Shown piece after piece: positions 1-6,318 of a stretch of 7,776 bases of DNA (position 1 is its first letter; every line of letters starts with the position of its first letter). The stretch spans positions 3,149-10,924 of the forward strand of contig DBME01000296.1 in assembly GCA_002298155.1 (NCBI GenBank), given 5' to 3'. Under the pieces are notes generated by a model. It made no database searches. It saw only the letters and a list, made by a program, of their open reading frames with translations, and was not told the origin of the DNA. The stretch comes from Holophagaceae bacterium UBA706. GTDB taxonomy: Bacteria > Acidobacteriota > Holophagae > Holophagales > Holophagaceae. The position numbers and the translations under genes were made by a program.

Positions 1-485
1 CGGGGCGCGGCGTCCTCGGGGAGCTGCCCCAGGAGCTTCCAGCGCACGAGCCGGTTGCGCAGGCCCCGCAGGTTGCCGGGGCAGGGCAGGGCCCACAGGG
101 CCGACGGCAGGGGCGCGGAGACGCCCTCCTCGGCGGCCAGGATCCAGAAGCAACGCTCCACGGAGCCGGGCTCCTCCTCGAGGCTGGGAAGGCGGAAGGA
201 GAGGCACCGGGACCCCGCCGCAGCCACCGACGGCTCCTCCGGAGAGAGGTGGGAGGCCAGGACGCCCCGGGGGTTGGCCTCGATCCATGCCCGCAGGCCC
301 GAGGCCTCGAGGCGTTCGGCATCGTCCTGGAAGGCGCCTTCGCGGCGCTCCGCCAGCCAGGTGCCCAGGGTGGTGAGGCCGGTGCCCGCCTCCCCGAAGA
401 TCCACAAAGGGCCGCCGTGGGCCACGAGGGCGGGCAGCGACGCGCCCCACCGGGTGAATCCAGGCAGTCCCTCCACGCCGGCCAT
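1..485 (-). CDS. Partial protein resembling a degenerate sigma-54 activator (NtrC-type AAA+) domain; C-terminus beyond window
   Basis: The first 161 residues are visible and the frame stays open to the window edge. Several pieces follow the NtrC-type ATPase in order: a P-loop-like GEAGTGL at residues 31-37, VLAS at about 75-78 where activators have a V-A-A-T-N-like strand, FRLPSL at 97-102 like the FRLPPLRER segment, and PGNLRGLRN at 136-144 like PGNVRELRN. The Walker A lysine is replaced by leucine. No GAFTGA loop or Walker B acidic pair is visible, and the P-loop to FRLPSL distance is about 66 residues, roughly half the family's usual. ATP hydrolysis and sigma-54 remodelling are therefore unlikely. 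A DNA-binding or scaffold role is possible if a Fis-type helix-turn-helix follows outside the window. The ATG lies 5 bases after the hemolysin III stop with no clear Shine-Dalgarno sequence, suggesting translational coupling. The reading frame is secure; the family assignment is moderate. Confidence 0.6.
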   Translation of the reverse strand, partial: MAGVEGLPGFTRWGASLPALVAHGGPLWIFGEAGTGLTTLGTWLAERREGAFQDDAERLEASGLRAWIEANPRGVLASHLSPEEPSVAAAGSRCLSFRLPSLEEEPGSVERCFWILAAEEGVSAPLPSALWALPCPGNLRGLRNRLVRWKLLGQLPEDAAP

Positions 486-490
486 GGAGC

Positions 491-1144
491 CTAGGCCGGG
501 CGGGGGATGACGTAGAAGAGCACCGCCGCCACGTGGCTGAGGCTGCCGCCCAGCACGAAGAGGTGCCAGACCGCGTGGTGGTACTTGAGGCTCTTCCACC
601 CGTAGAAGATCGTGCCCACCGTGTAGAAGAGGCCGCCGCCCAGGAGGCAGAGGAGGCCGCCCCGGGGCAGGGCCGCCGCCAGGGGCCGCGCGGCGATCAT
701 CACCAGCCAGCCCATGGCCAGGTACACGATCAGGGAGAGGTAGCTCATGCGCTTGATGAAGATGCTCTTGAAGGTGATGCCCAGGACGGCCAGGCCCCAG
801 ATGAGCCCGAAGATCGTCCAGCCCCAACCGCCCTTGAGGGTGCGCAGGCAGAAGGGGGTGTAGGTGCCGGCGATGAGCAGGAAGATCGAGTTGTGGTCCA
901 GGATCTTGAAGACGAACTTCACGCGGGGGCCGCGGAAGGCGTGGTACAGCGTGGACATGGTGTAGAGGATCACCAGGGCCGACCCGAAGACCGCCGCGCC
1001 CACGATGTCCCGGGCCGTGCCGTTGAGGCTGGCGGAGACCACCATCAGCACGAGGGCCGCGATGCCCAGCGCCGCGCCCACGCCGTGGGTGAGGCTGTTG
1101 GCGAATTCGGCGGCGGAGCCCTTGGCTTCGGGGTGGAGTTCCAT
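491..1144 (-). CDS. trhA: Hemolysin III / PAQR family membrane protein (TrhA/YqfA-like)
   Basis: This is a 217-residue integral membrane protein of the PAQR superfamily, usual length for bacterial hemolysin III. Seven hydrophobic segments can be placed, starting around residues 24-40. The family's metal-site motifs are present: an N-terminal NSLTHGVGA at 16-24, STLYH at 64-68, LDHNSIF at 82-88, and near the C-terminus HAVWH at 190-194 with a further His at 204. In PAQR proteins such His/Asp residues bind zinc within the membrane. Bacterial members have been linked to membrane energetics or fluidity homeostasis; the haemolysin name is historical and does not by itself imply virulence. The start is well supported by GGAGGT at 1151-1156, six bases before the ATG. 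The gene is divergent from the OmpA-family gene and directly precedes the degenerate NtrC-like gene, probably in one transcript. Family assignment is firm, physiological role is not. Confidence 0.92.
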   Translation of the reverse strand: MELHPEAKGSAAEFANSLTHGVGAALGIAALVLMVVSASLNGTARDIVGAAVFGSALVILYTMSTLYHAFRGPRVKFVFKILDHNSIFLLIAGTYTPFCLRTLKGGWGWTIFGLIWGLAVLGITFKSIFIKRMSYLSLIVYLAMGWLVMIAARPLAAALPRGGLLCLLGGGLFYTVGTIFYGWKSLKYHHAVWHLFVLGGSLSHVAAVLFYVIPRPA

Positions 1145-1226
1145 GGGGATACCTCCACGGCATCATCGCATGGGTCGGCGGGCCGCCAGAACCTTTGTGG
1201 GTCCGCTGGGCGGGGCTTGCGAGACC

Positions 1227-1272
1227 GCACATTTCTGATTTGGTATTTATTACAGTAAGAACTAAACATACA
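1227..1272. promoter_or_regulatory. AT-rich patch in the divergent intergenic region, likely promoter area
   Basis: Within the 1145-1367 gap between the divergent trhA-like and OmpA-family genes, this is the only clearly AT-rich stretch, in otherwise very GC-rich DNA. On the plus strand TTGGTA (1240-1245) followed 17 bases later by TAAACA (1263-1268) could be a weak sigma-70 type pair. TACAGT (1251-1256) is another weak -10 option. On the minus strand no pair stands out. Base composition and position favour promoter activity; the exact boxes are not determined. Confidence 0.35.
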
Positions 1273-1292
1273 TCCAGGGCCCATGAACCTTT

Positions 1293-1356
1293 CCGGGCTC
1301 CGAAGCCCACTAAGGGGGAGTAACGCCGTGCCCGGACGTGGTGGCGCGGCCCCTTC
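1293..1356 (+). promoter_or_regulatory. Potentially structured 5' leader of the OmpA-family gene
   Basis: Several inverted repeats fall between the AT-rich patch and the ribosome binding site. GGGCT (1295-1299) pairs with AGCCC (1304-1308) around a four-base loop. AAGGGG (1312-1317) pairs with CCCCTT (1350-1355), enclosing CGCC (1324-1327) with GGCG (1343-1346). CCGGGC (1293-1298) could instead pair with GCCCGG (1330-1335), which competes with the first hairpin. The closing stem ends two bases before the GGAGG at 1358-1362, so the fold could affect ribosome access. In DNA this GC-rich some pairing is expected by chance, and I do not match it to a known riboswitch class. Confidence 0.3.
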
Positions 1357-1367
1357 TGGAGGCTCCC

Positions 1368-2747
1368 ATGCCCTCAGCCCTTTGTCGGCCCGTGCTCCTC
1401 CTGTCGTTGCTGGGCGCCGCGGCCCAGGCCACGCAGGTGCCCGGCATCCTGGACCCCCCCCTCGACGCGGTTCTCGCCACGCCCACCGCCCCGGCCTTCG
1501 ACTATGGTTTCCTGGACGGCTCCTCCCGGATCGGCTTCCGCGGCACCGCCCTGGAACCCCGCGCCGCCGGTGAAGGCCACGTGCGCGGCGACGGCGGGAG
1601 GATGCGGATCCACGCCCACTTCCGCGGCCTCGGCCCCGCCAGCCGGTTCGGGCCGGAATACCTCACCTACGTGCTCTGGTCCGTGTCGCCCATGGGCCGC
1701 GTGTCCAACCTGGGCGAGGTGGTCGTCCAGCACGGACGGGCCCGGGTGGACGCCCTGACCCATCTCCAGACCTTCGGCCTGATCGTCTCGGCCGAGCCCC
1801 ATTTCGCCGTGACCCGCATGAGCAACGCGGTGGCCCTGGAGAACGTGGCGCCGCGCCGGGCGAGGCCGAACGCGCGGCCCGTGGAGGCCCGCTTCGCGCT
1901 GATGGAGCGGGTCTCCTATCCCCGGGACGCGGGCTTCGTGCAGCCCATCGATCCCAAGGTTTCGACCTACATCCACCAGGCCCGGGTGGCCCTGCACATC
2001 GCCCGCATGGAGCAGGCGGAGACCCTGGCGCCCTTCGAGTACGGCAGGGCCCTGGACCAGCTCACCGCCATGGAAGGCGAGCCCGCCAAGAACCGGGACA
2101 AGGCCATCCTCGCCGCCCGGCGCGCCGTGCAGTGCGCCGAGGATGCCCGCCTCGTGGCGGAGAAGAAGCAGGAGGCCCTGCGGCTCTTCCGGGAACGGGA
2201 GAAGGCCCGGGAGGCCGACCAGCGCGCCGAGAAGGCCGAAGCGGAGGCCGCCCGCATGACCCAGCAGGTCCACCGCGAGGAGCACGCCGCCACGGAGGCC
2301 CGCCGCAGGGCCACCGAAGCCCAGCTGAACGTCCGCCGGAAGCTCATGGAGCAGCTCAACGACCTCCTGCAGACCCAGGAGACGGAGGAGGGCCTCCTGG
2401 CCACGGTCACCGACGTGGCCTTCGCGCCGGGCAGCAGCAAGCTCAGCGCCTCCGCCCGGGTCAACCTGGCCAAGGTGGCCGGCATCCTCCTGGCCCGGCC
2501 CGGCCTGAAGGTCAAGGTGCGGGGCCACACCGACGCCAGCGGCAACCCCGCCTTCAACGCCCGCCTCTCCCGGGCCCGTGCCGAGGGGGTGCGCCAGTTC
2601 CTCCAGGCGCAGGGCCTGCCTTCCCGGGTCCTGGAAGCCGTGGGCGTGGACGGCCAGTTCCCCATCGCCCCCAACGACACCGCCGAAGGCCGCCGCATGA
2701 ACCGCCGCGTGGACCTGGTGGTCAGCGGCGAACCGATCGGCATCTGA
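1368..2747 (+). CDS. OmpA-family peptidoglycan-binding protein with DUF4398-like and coiled-coil segments
   Basis: A 459-residue exported protein likely anchored between the outer membrane and peptidoglycan. Residues 1-21 form a signal peptide with an AQA cleavage motif. A beta-rich N-terminal part of unknown family (about 22-180) contains GPEYLTYVLW at 95-104. Residues about 198-265 are helical and alanine-rich, with the APxEYxxA pattern typical of DUF4398. About 266-340 is a charged Ala/Glu/Arg coiled coil. The C-terminal OmpA domain (about 343-453) carries GHTDASG at 386-392 and NRRVDLVV at 445-452. The Asp of HTD and the Arg after Asn are the residues that grip diaminopimelate in this family. 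The start chosen is ATG 1368, preceded by GGAGG with five-base spacing; the in-frame GTG at 1338 would place ten extra residues ahead of the signal peptide. It converges with tyrA, with only 20 bases between the stops and no terminator seen. Probable role is envelope stability or cell-surface organisation. Confidence 0.9.
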   Translation: MPSALCRPVLLLSLLGAAAQATQVPGILDPPLDAVLATPTAPAFDYGFLDGSSRIGFRGTALEPRAAGEGHVRGDGGRMRIHAHFRGLGPASRFGPEYLTYVLWSVSPMGRVSNLGEVVVQHGRARVDALTHLQTFGLIVSAEPHFAVTRMSNAVALENVAPRRARPNARPVEARFALMERVSYPRDAGFVQPIDPKVSTYIHQARVALHIARMEQAETLAPFEYGRALDQLTAMEGEPAKNRDKAILAARRAVQCAEDARLVAEKKQEALRLFREREKAREADQRAEKAEAEAARMTQQVHREEHAATEARRRATEAQLNVRRKLMEQLNDLLQTQETEEGLLATVTDVAFAPGSSKLSASARVNLAKVAGILLARPGLKVKVRGHTDASGNPAFNARLSRARAEGVRQFLQAQGLPSRVLEAVGVDGQFPIAPNDTAEGRRMNRRVDLVVSGEPIGI

Positions 2748-2767
2748 TTCACGCTTCACGCTTTCCG

Positions 2768-3589
2768 TCAGCTATTTCGGGCCTGGGCCAGGCGTTGTTG
2801 CAGAGCGGTGCGGTTTTCGGTTTCCAGGAGCTTATCCAAGCGGCCAAGCTCCTCCCGGAATTCCCCCAGCCTCTGCCGCACCGCCTCCCGGTTCGCCAGT
2901 AGGATGTCGGCCCACAGGTGCGGCGGGCACAGCGGGAGCCGGGTCATGTCCCGGAAGGCGGGGCCCGCCAGCTTCGGGTCGGCCCCGGCCCGGCAGGTCT
3001 CCCCGGCCAGCGTGTAGGCCAGGAGGTGCGGCAGGTGGCTGAGCAGGGCCAGCGTCCGGTCGTGCTCCCCGGCCTCCAGGTCCACGGTTTCCGACCCGAG
3101 GCTCCGCCAGAAGGCCCGGCCTGCCGCCAGGACCTCCGGCGGCGTGCCGGCCAGGGGCGTCAGGATCGTGGTGCGTCCCCGGAAGAGGTCCGCCCGGGCC
3201 GCCCCGGGTCCGTCCAGGTGGGACCCGGCCATGGGATGGGCGGGCAGGAATCCGGGGCAGGGTCCCAGGGCCTCCCCAACGGCCTGGATGACCGATCCCT
3301 TGACGCTGCAGACGTCCATGAGGAGCGTGCCGGGGCCGATCCACGGCTTCAGGGCGGCCGCCACCTCCCCCACGGCGCCCGGAGGCACGGCGAGGATGAC
3401 GGTGCCCAGGGGTGCCCGCTGGGCCGCGGGGTCCCAGGGACCCTCCACCAGGCCCAGCTCCAGGGCCTGGCCCAGGTGCCGGGGATCGGCGTCGTGCCCC
3501 TTGAGCCCGGTGACGCCGGCTTCCCGCAGGCCAAGGCCCACCGAGCCGCCCAGCAGCCCAAGCCCGATGATCAGGGTCGTTCCCGGCAT
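2768..3589 (-). CDS. tyrA: Prephenate/arogenate dehydrogenase TyrA
   Basis: A 273-residue cytoplasmic enzyme of tyrosine biosynthesis that oxidatively decarboxylates prephenate (or arogenate) using NAD(P)+. The N-terminal Rossmann fold shows GLGLLGGS at 9-16, then ILAVPP at 65-70 and MDVCSVKGSV at 91-100. HPMAGSH at 118-124 supplies the probable catalytic His118, with Ser95 as its likely partner, by analogy to the Aquifex enzyme. FRDMTRLP at 212-219 holds Arg217, equivalent to the substrate-carboxylate-binding arginine. The helical dimerisation domain fills the rest. There is no ACT domain and no fused chorismate mutase, so it is the short monofunctional type; end-product feedback through an ACT domain is absent. 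The start is supported by GGGAG at 3596-3600, six bases before the ATG. It lies downstream of rpsA across an intrinsic terminator (see the leader entry). Prephenate versus arogenate preference cannot be read from the sequence. Confidence 0.93.
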   Translation of the reverse strand: MPGTTLIIGLGLLGGSVGLGLREAGVTGLKGHDADPRHLGQALELGLVEGPWDPAAQRAPLGTVILAVPPGAVGEVAAALKPWIGPGTLLMDVCSVKGSVIQAVGEALGPCPGFLPAHPMAGSHLDGPGAARADLFRGRTTILTPLAGTPPEVLAAGRAFWRSLGSETVDLEAGEHDRTLALLSHLPHLLAYTLAGETCRAGADPKLAGPAFRDMTRLPLCPPHLWADILLANREAVRQRLGEFREELGRLDKLLETENRTALQQRLAQARNS

Positions 3590-3600
3590 GGTCGTCTCCC

Positions 3601-3639
3601 AAAAGGAAAAAGCCCCGCGGTTTTGAGCCGCGGGGCTTT
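3601..3639 (-). terminator. Intrinsic terminator between rpsA and tyrA
   Basis: A 12-bp perfect stem (3609-3620 with 3628-3639, core AGCCCCGCGG) closes a seven-base loop. Read leftwards it runs into a T-rich tract (TTTTTCCTTTT, 3611-3601). The orientation therefore fits termination of transcripts leaving rpsA. The U-tract ends immediately before the tyrA Shine-Dalgarno sequence (3596-3600), so the hairpin could also act as an attenuator for tyrA. Confidence 0.88.
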
Positions 3640-3731
3640 CGGGGTGGAACGTCTCCGTTCAGCCGCCCAGGGCTCCGCAGGCCACGCCGGTATAGGCGTA
3701 GGTGAGCGGGAGGGCGGAGGAGGGAGTCAAG
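3640..3731 (-). promoter_or_regulatory. Possible tyrA leader with small hairpin and short Tyr-containing reading frame
   Basis: This stretch separates the rpsA stop from the terminator. A 23-codon frame opens with TTG at 3728-3730, two bases past the rpsA stop, and ends with TGA at 3659-3661. It contains one TAC and one TAT codon two positions apart (residues 11 and 13). A five-bp hairpin with a GAGA tetraloop (3647-3651 with 3656-3660) overlaps the end of this frame and precedes the terminator. Together they resemble an attenuation leader, but there is no ATG and no separate ribosome binding site, the Tyr codons are only two, and no convincing antiterminator pairing was found. Simple read-through or a promoter here would also explain tyrA expression. 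Confidence 0.25.
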
Positions 3732-5489
3732 CTAGTCCTCGCGCTCGGCGTTCTTGAACGCGTCGGCAAGGGTGGCCTTCTTAAAGGGCTGCAGGTTCTT
3801 GGCGGTCTCGATCTCGCCGCGCTCCTGGTCCATTTCGAACTGCTTCACGGACAGGCCGATGCGGTGCTCGGTGGGATCGAGCTTGACGATCTTCATCGTC
3901 AGTTCCTGGCCGGCGGCGAATTCCTTGGTGATCTCCTCGACACGCTTGCGGCTGAGCTCGCTCACGTGCACCAGGCCCTCGATGCCCTCGCCGAGGTCGA
4001 CGAAGGCGCCGAAATCGGTCAGGCGGGCAATGCGGCCGACGATGGTGTCGCCCACATGGTGGCTCTCGAAGAAGATCTCCCAGACGTTGGGCTCCATCTG
4101 CTTCACGCCCAGGCTCATGCGCTGGTTCAGGGGATCCAGGCTGAGGACCTTGGCGGTGACGCTGTCGCCCTTCTTCACGATCTCGCCGGGGTGCTTGATC
4201 TTCTTGGTCCAGCTGAAGTCGGAGACGTGGATCAGGCCGTCGATGCCCTCTTCCAGTTCCACGAAGGCGCCGAACTCGGTGATGTTGCGCACGAGGCCGG
4301 TGACGATCTGGCCGATGTTGTACTTCTCGGCGACCTCCATCCAGGGGTTGGGGGTGATCTGCTTCATGCCCAGGGAGATGCGGCGGCTCTCGGGGTCCAC
4401 CTGGAGGATCTGGGCCTCGACCATGTCGCCGAGGTTGACCATGCCCTTGGCGGACTTGACCTTCTTGGTCCAGCTCATCTCGCTCACGTGCACCAGGCCT
4501 TCGACGCCGGGCTCGAGCTCGACGAATGCGCCGTAGTCAGTGATGGAGACGACCTTGCCCTTGACCGTGGCGTTGACCGGGTAGCGGTCCTCGACGGTGA
4601 GCCAGGGATCGGCGAACTTCTGCTTGTAGCCGAGGCTGACGCGCTCGGTGTCCTTGTCGTACTTCAGGATGGCGACTTCGACCTTGTCGCCCACCTGGAA
4701 CATCTCGCTGGGGTGGTTCAGGCGGCCCCAGGACATGTCGGTGATGTGCAGCAGGCCGTCCACGCCGCCCAGGTCCACGAAGGCGCCGTATTCGGTGATG
4801 TTCTTGACCGTGCCTTCCACCAGCTTGCCTTCTTCCAGGCCGGCCAGCGTCTCTTCCTTCATGTTCGCGTTGATGGTCTCGAGGAAGAGCTTGCGGCTCA
4901 GGACGATGTTGCCCCGGCGGCGGTTCACCTTGATGACCTTCATGTCGAAGGACTTGCCGAGGTAGGGGTCCAGGTTGCGCACGGGCTTGGTGTCCACCTG
5001 CGAACCGGGCAGGAAGGCGCGGATGCCGATATCCACGGCCAGGCCGCCCTTGACCTTCTCCAGCACGACGCCGTGGACGGTGAGGTTGGCGCGGAAGGCC
5101 TTCTCCACTTCGTCCCAGATCTTCATCTTCTCGGCGCGTTCGCGGGAGAGACGGACGTTGCCGTTCTGGTCCTCGAGGTGCTCGAGGAGCACTTCGACCA
5201 CATCGCCCAGGGCGACGCCGACGGAACCGTCGGGGTTGTTGAACTCATCGATGTTGACCGTGCCCGAGCCCTTGTAGCCGATGTCGATGATGACATCCTT
5301 GCCACGGATCTCGACGACCACGCCTCGCACGACCTCTTCCTCGCGGAGCGCGCGGGTCTCACCCTGCAGGGCGTCGAGGAACTCCTGGGTATCAGGCGTC
5401 TCGTCCTCCAGCATGGATGCGTCCAGCACCGTGATGCGGCCCATCTGCTTGGAGCCTTTGCCCTTGATGAGTGTTGAAAGTTGGGACAT
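3732..5489 (-). CDS. rpsA: 30S ribosomal protein S1 (six S1 domains)
   Basis: A 585-residue S1 protein, slightly longer than the E. coli protein. It binds mRNA on the small ribosomal subunit to aid initiation on structured or weak sites. Six OB-fold S1 repeats can be placed at about 50-118, 136-201, 221-290, 307-377, 393-464 and 479-551. Repeats 3 to 6 share the GAFV(D/E)L and GL(L/V/I)H(V/I) RNA-binding pattern. The first two diverge, as expected for the ribosome-docking domains. A roughly 50-residue N-terminal extension and a charged C-terminal tail flank the repeats. The frame is open 73 codons further upstream, but the start chosen is ATG 5489 because AGAGGTGG lies a few bases before it and homology to S1 begins after it. 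The upstream part would also overlap a plausible leader. The neighbours are aromatic amino acid genes; tyrA near rpsA is a recurring arrangement in bacteria. Confidence 0.97.
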   Translation of the reverse strand: MSQLSTLIKGKGSKQMGRITVLDASMLEDETPDTQEFLDALQGETRALREEEVVRGVVVEIRGKDVIIDIGYKGSGTVNIDEFNNPDGSVGVALGDVVEVLLEHLEDQNGNVRLSRERAEKMKIWDEVEKAFRANLTVHGVVLEKVKGGLAVDIGIRAFLPGSQVDTKPVRNLDPYLGKSFDMKVIKVNRRRGNIVLSRKLFLETINANMKEETLAGLEEGKLVEGTVKNITEYGAFVDLGGVDGLLHITDMSWGRLNHPSEMFQVGDKVEVAILKYDKDTERVSLGYKQKFADPWLTVEDRYPVNATVKGKVVSITDYGAFVELEPGVEGLVHVSEMSWTKKVKSAKGMVNLGDMVEAQILQVDPESRRISLGMKQITPNPWMEVAEKYNIGQIVTGLVRNITEFGAFVELEEGIDGLIHVSDFSWTKKIKHPGEIVKKGDSVTAKVLSLDPLNQRMSLGVKQMEPNVWEIFFESHHVGDTIVGRIARLTDFGAFVDLGEGIEGLVHVSELSRKRVEEITKEFAAGQELTMKIVKLDPTEHRIGLSVKQFEMDQERGEIETAKNLQPFKKATLADAFKNAERED

Positions 5490-5620
5490 TCGTCCACCTC
5501 TATAATTAGCCCTCTTCCGGAGGGCTGGAATCCCGGCACATTCGTCCGGCAGAACACGTAGGTTATCGTGGAAGTCCAATATTTGACAGGGAATTTCGGC
5601 CACCTGGAGGCCCGGATTCC
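5490..5620 (-). promoter_or_regulatory. rpsA 5' leader with hairpin next to the ribosome binding site
   Basis: This 131-base gap separates the trpF-like stop from rpsA. A seven-bp hairpin (AGCCCTC 5508-5514 with GAGGGCT 5520-5526) presents a CGGAA loop on the minus strand and lies about 10 bases ahead of the AGAGGTGG ribosome binding site. It is followed by AATTATAG rather than a U-run, so it is not a convincing terminator. S1 is known to repress its own translation through leader hairpins in Escherichia coli, so an autoregulatory role is plausible by analogy only. The stretch around 5560-5590 is more AT-rich and may hold the promoter, but no well-spaced -35/-10 pair was found. Confidence 0.35.
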
Positions 5621-6295
5621 CTACCTCGCCGGGACCGTGCCCAGGGCGTCGAAAAACGCGGTCAGCTTGCCCAGGTCGAGGTTCCCGCCGGTGCGGACCC
5701 CGCTGCACACATCCAGGCCGTGGGGCCGCACCTGGGTCACCGCCTCCACCACGTTGGACGGATTGAGCCCCCCGGCCAGGAACACCGGCAGGTCGACGGC
5801 GTCCCGGATCTTCCGGCTCAGGCCCCAGTCATGGGTGCGGCCGGTGCCCCCCAGGATCTTCACGGGGAGGGAGGGGTTGCCGGAATCCAGGAGCAGGGCG
5901 TCCACCAGGCCCTCCAGGGCCCGGGCCTCCTCCACGGAATGGGGTCCGGTCACGTGGATCACCTGGACCAGGCCGATGCCGGGGAGCTCCCGGCGCAGGC
6001 GCCGAAGTTCCACGGGTTCCACATGGTCCACCAGCTGGAGGGTGGTGGATCCGCAGGCCCGCTGCTGGCGGATGATGCCATCGGCGTCCTGGCGGGCAGT
6101 CAGCAGGAAGGAGGCCAGGGGCGGGGGCACCGCCGCGGCGATGCGGCCGATGAGGTTGTCGGGAATGACCCCCGGGCCGCTGGGCATGGCGGATACCAGC
6201 CCCAGGGCCGAGGCGCCGGCCGAGATGGCCATGCGGGCCTCCTCCAGGGAGGCGATGCAGCAGATCTTCACGAAGGGGAGGTTGGGGATTCGCAT
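5621..6295 (-). CDS. trpF: Phosphoribosylanthranilate isomerase-like protein (TrpF family)
   Basis: A 224-residue (beta/alpha)8-barrel protein. Classical TrpF converts phosphoribosylanthranilate to CdRP in tryptophan synthesis. VKICCI at 9-14 carries the catalytic cysteine position (Cys12), LLLDS at 134-138 the catalytic aspartate (Asp137). GGTGRTHDW at 149-157, FLAGGLNPSNV at 172-182 and LDVCSGVRT at 194-202 are the family's phosphate-binding and C-terminal signatures. Two departures are visible. The usual KICGIT has Cys in place of Gly13. The SPR motif after strand 2 reads SGP (39-41), losing the arginine that normally contacts the anthranilate carboxylate. It may be a divergent TrpF or a paralogue with another substrate. 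No other trp genes are in view. The start is fixed because an in-frame stop lies just upstream and the first conserved strand begins at residue 9; only a weak GGGGA precedes the ATG. It starts 23 bases after the repeat-lipoprotein stop, so co-transcription is likely. Confidence 0.8.
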   Translation of the reverse strand: MRIPNLPFVKICCIASLEEARMAISAGASALGLVSAMPSGPGVIPDNLIGRIAAAVPPPLASFLLTARQDADGIIRQQRACGSTTLQLVDHVEPVELRRLRRELPGIGLVQVIHVTGPHSVEEARALEGLVDALLLDSGNPSLPVKILGGTGRTHDWGLSRKIRDAVDLPVFLAGGLNPSNVVEAVTQVRPHGLDVCSGVRTGGNLDLGKLTAFFDALGTVPAR

Positions 6296-6318
6296 GAATC
6301 CCCGACTCTACTCCCTTT

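Noticed and set aside
533..1258. A 241-codon plus-strand open frame opposite the hemolysin III gene
   Set aside because: Its composition is dominated by Glu, Ala, Asp and His typical of an antisense frame, while the minus strand encodes a clear PAQR protein.
1311..1356. Possible yybP-ykoY (manganese) riboswitch, because of an AAGGGGGAGTA segment
   Set aside because: Only the opening bases look similar. The region is too short, and the conserved GC-GAGACC closing side is absent.
1374..2759. A 461-codon minus-strand open frame opposite the OmpA-family gene
   Set aside because: It is a Gly/His/Leu-rich shadow of a high-GC gene; the plus-strand frame has a signal peptide, ribosome binding site and OmpA motifs.
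3702..5477. A 591-codon plus-strand open frame opposite rpsA
   Set aside because: It is the antisense shadow of the S1 gene. Its product is low-complexity in Asp, Leu, His and Val, arising from complemented S1 codons, and matches no family.
5583..5588. A perfect TTGACA on the plus strand
   Set aside because: No -10 box follows at usable spacing and no plus-strand gene lies downstream; it lies in the rpsA leader, which is transcribed the other way.
5490..5708. A 73-codon N-terminal extension of ribosomal protein S1
   Set aside because: The frame is open, but the extension is Arg/Pro-rich without S1 features, overlaps the end of the trpF-like gene, and a good ribosome binding site precedes the ATG at 5489.
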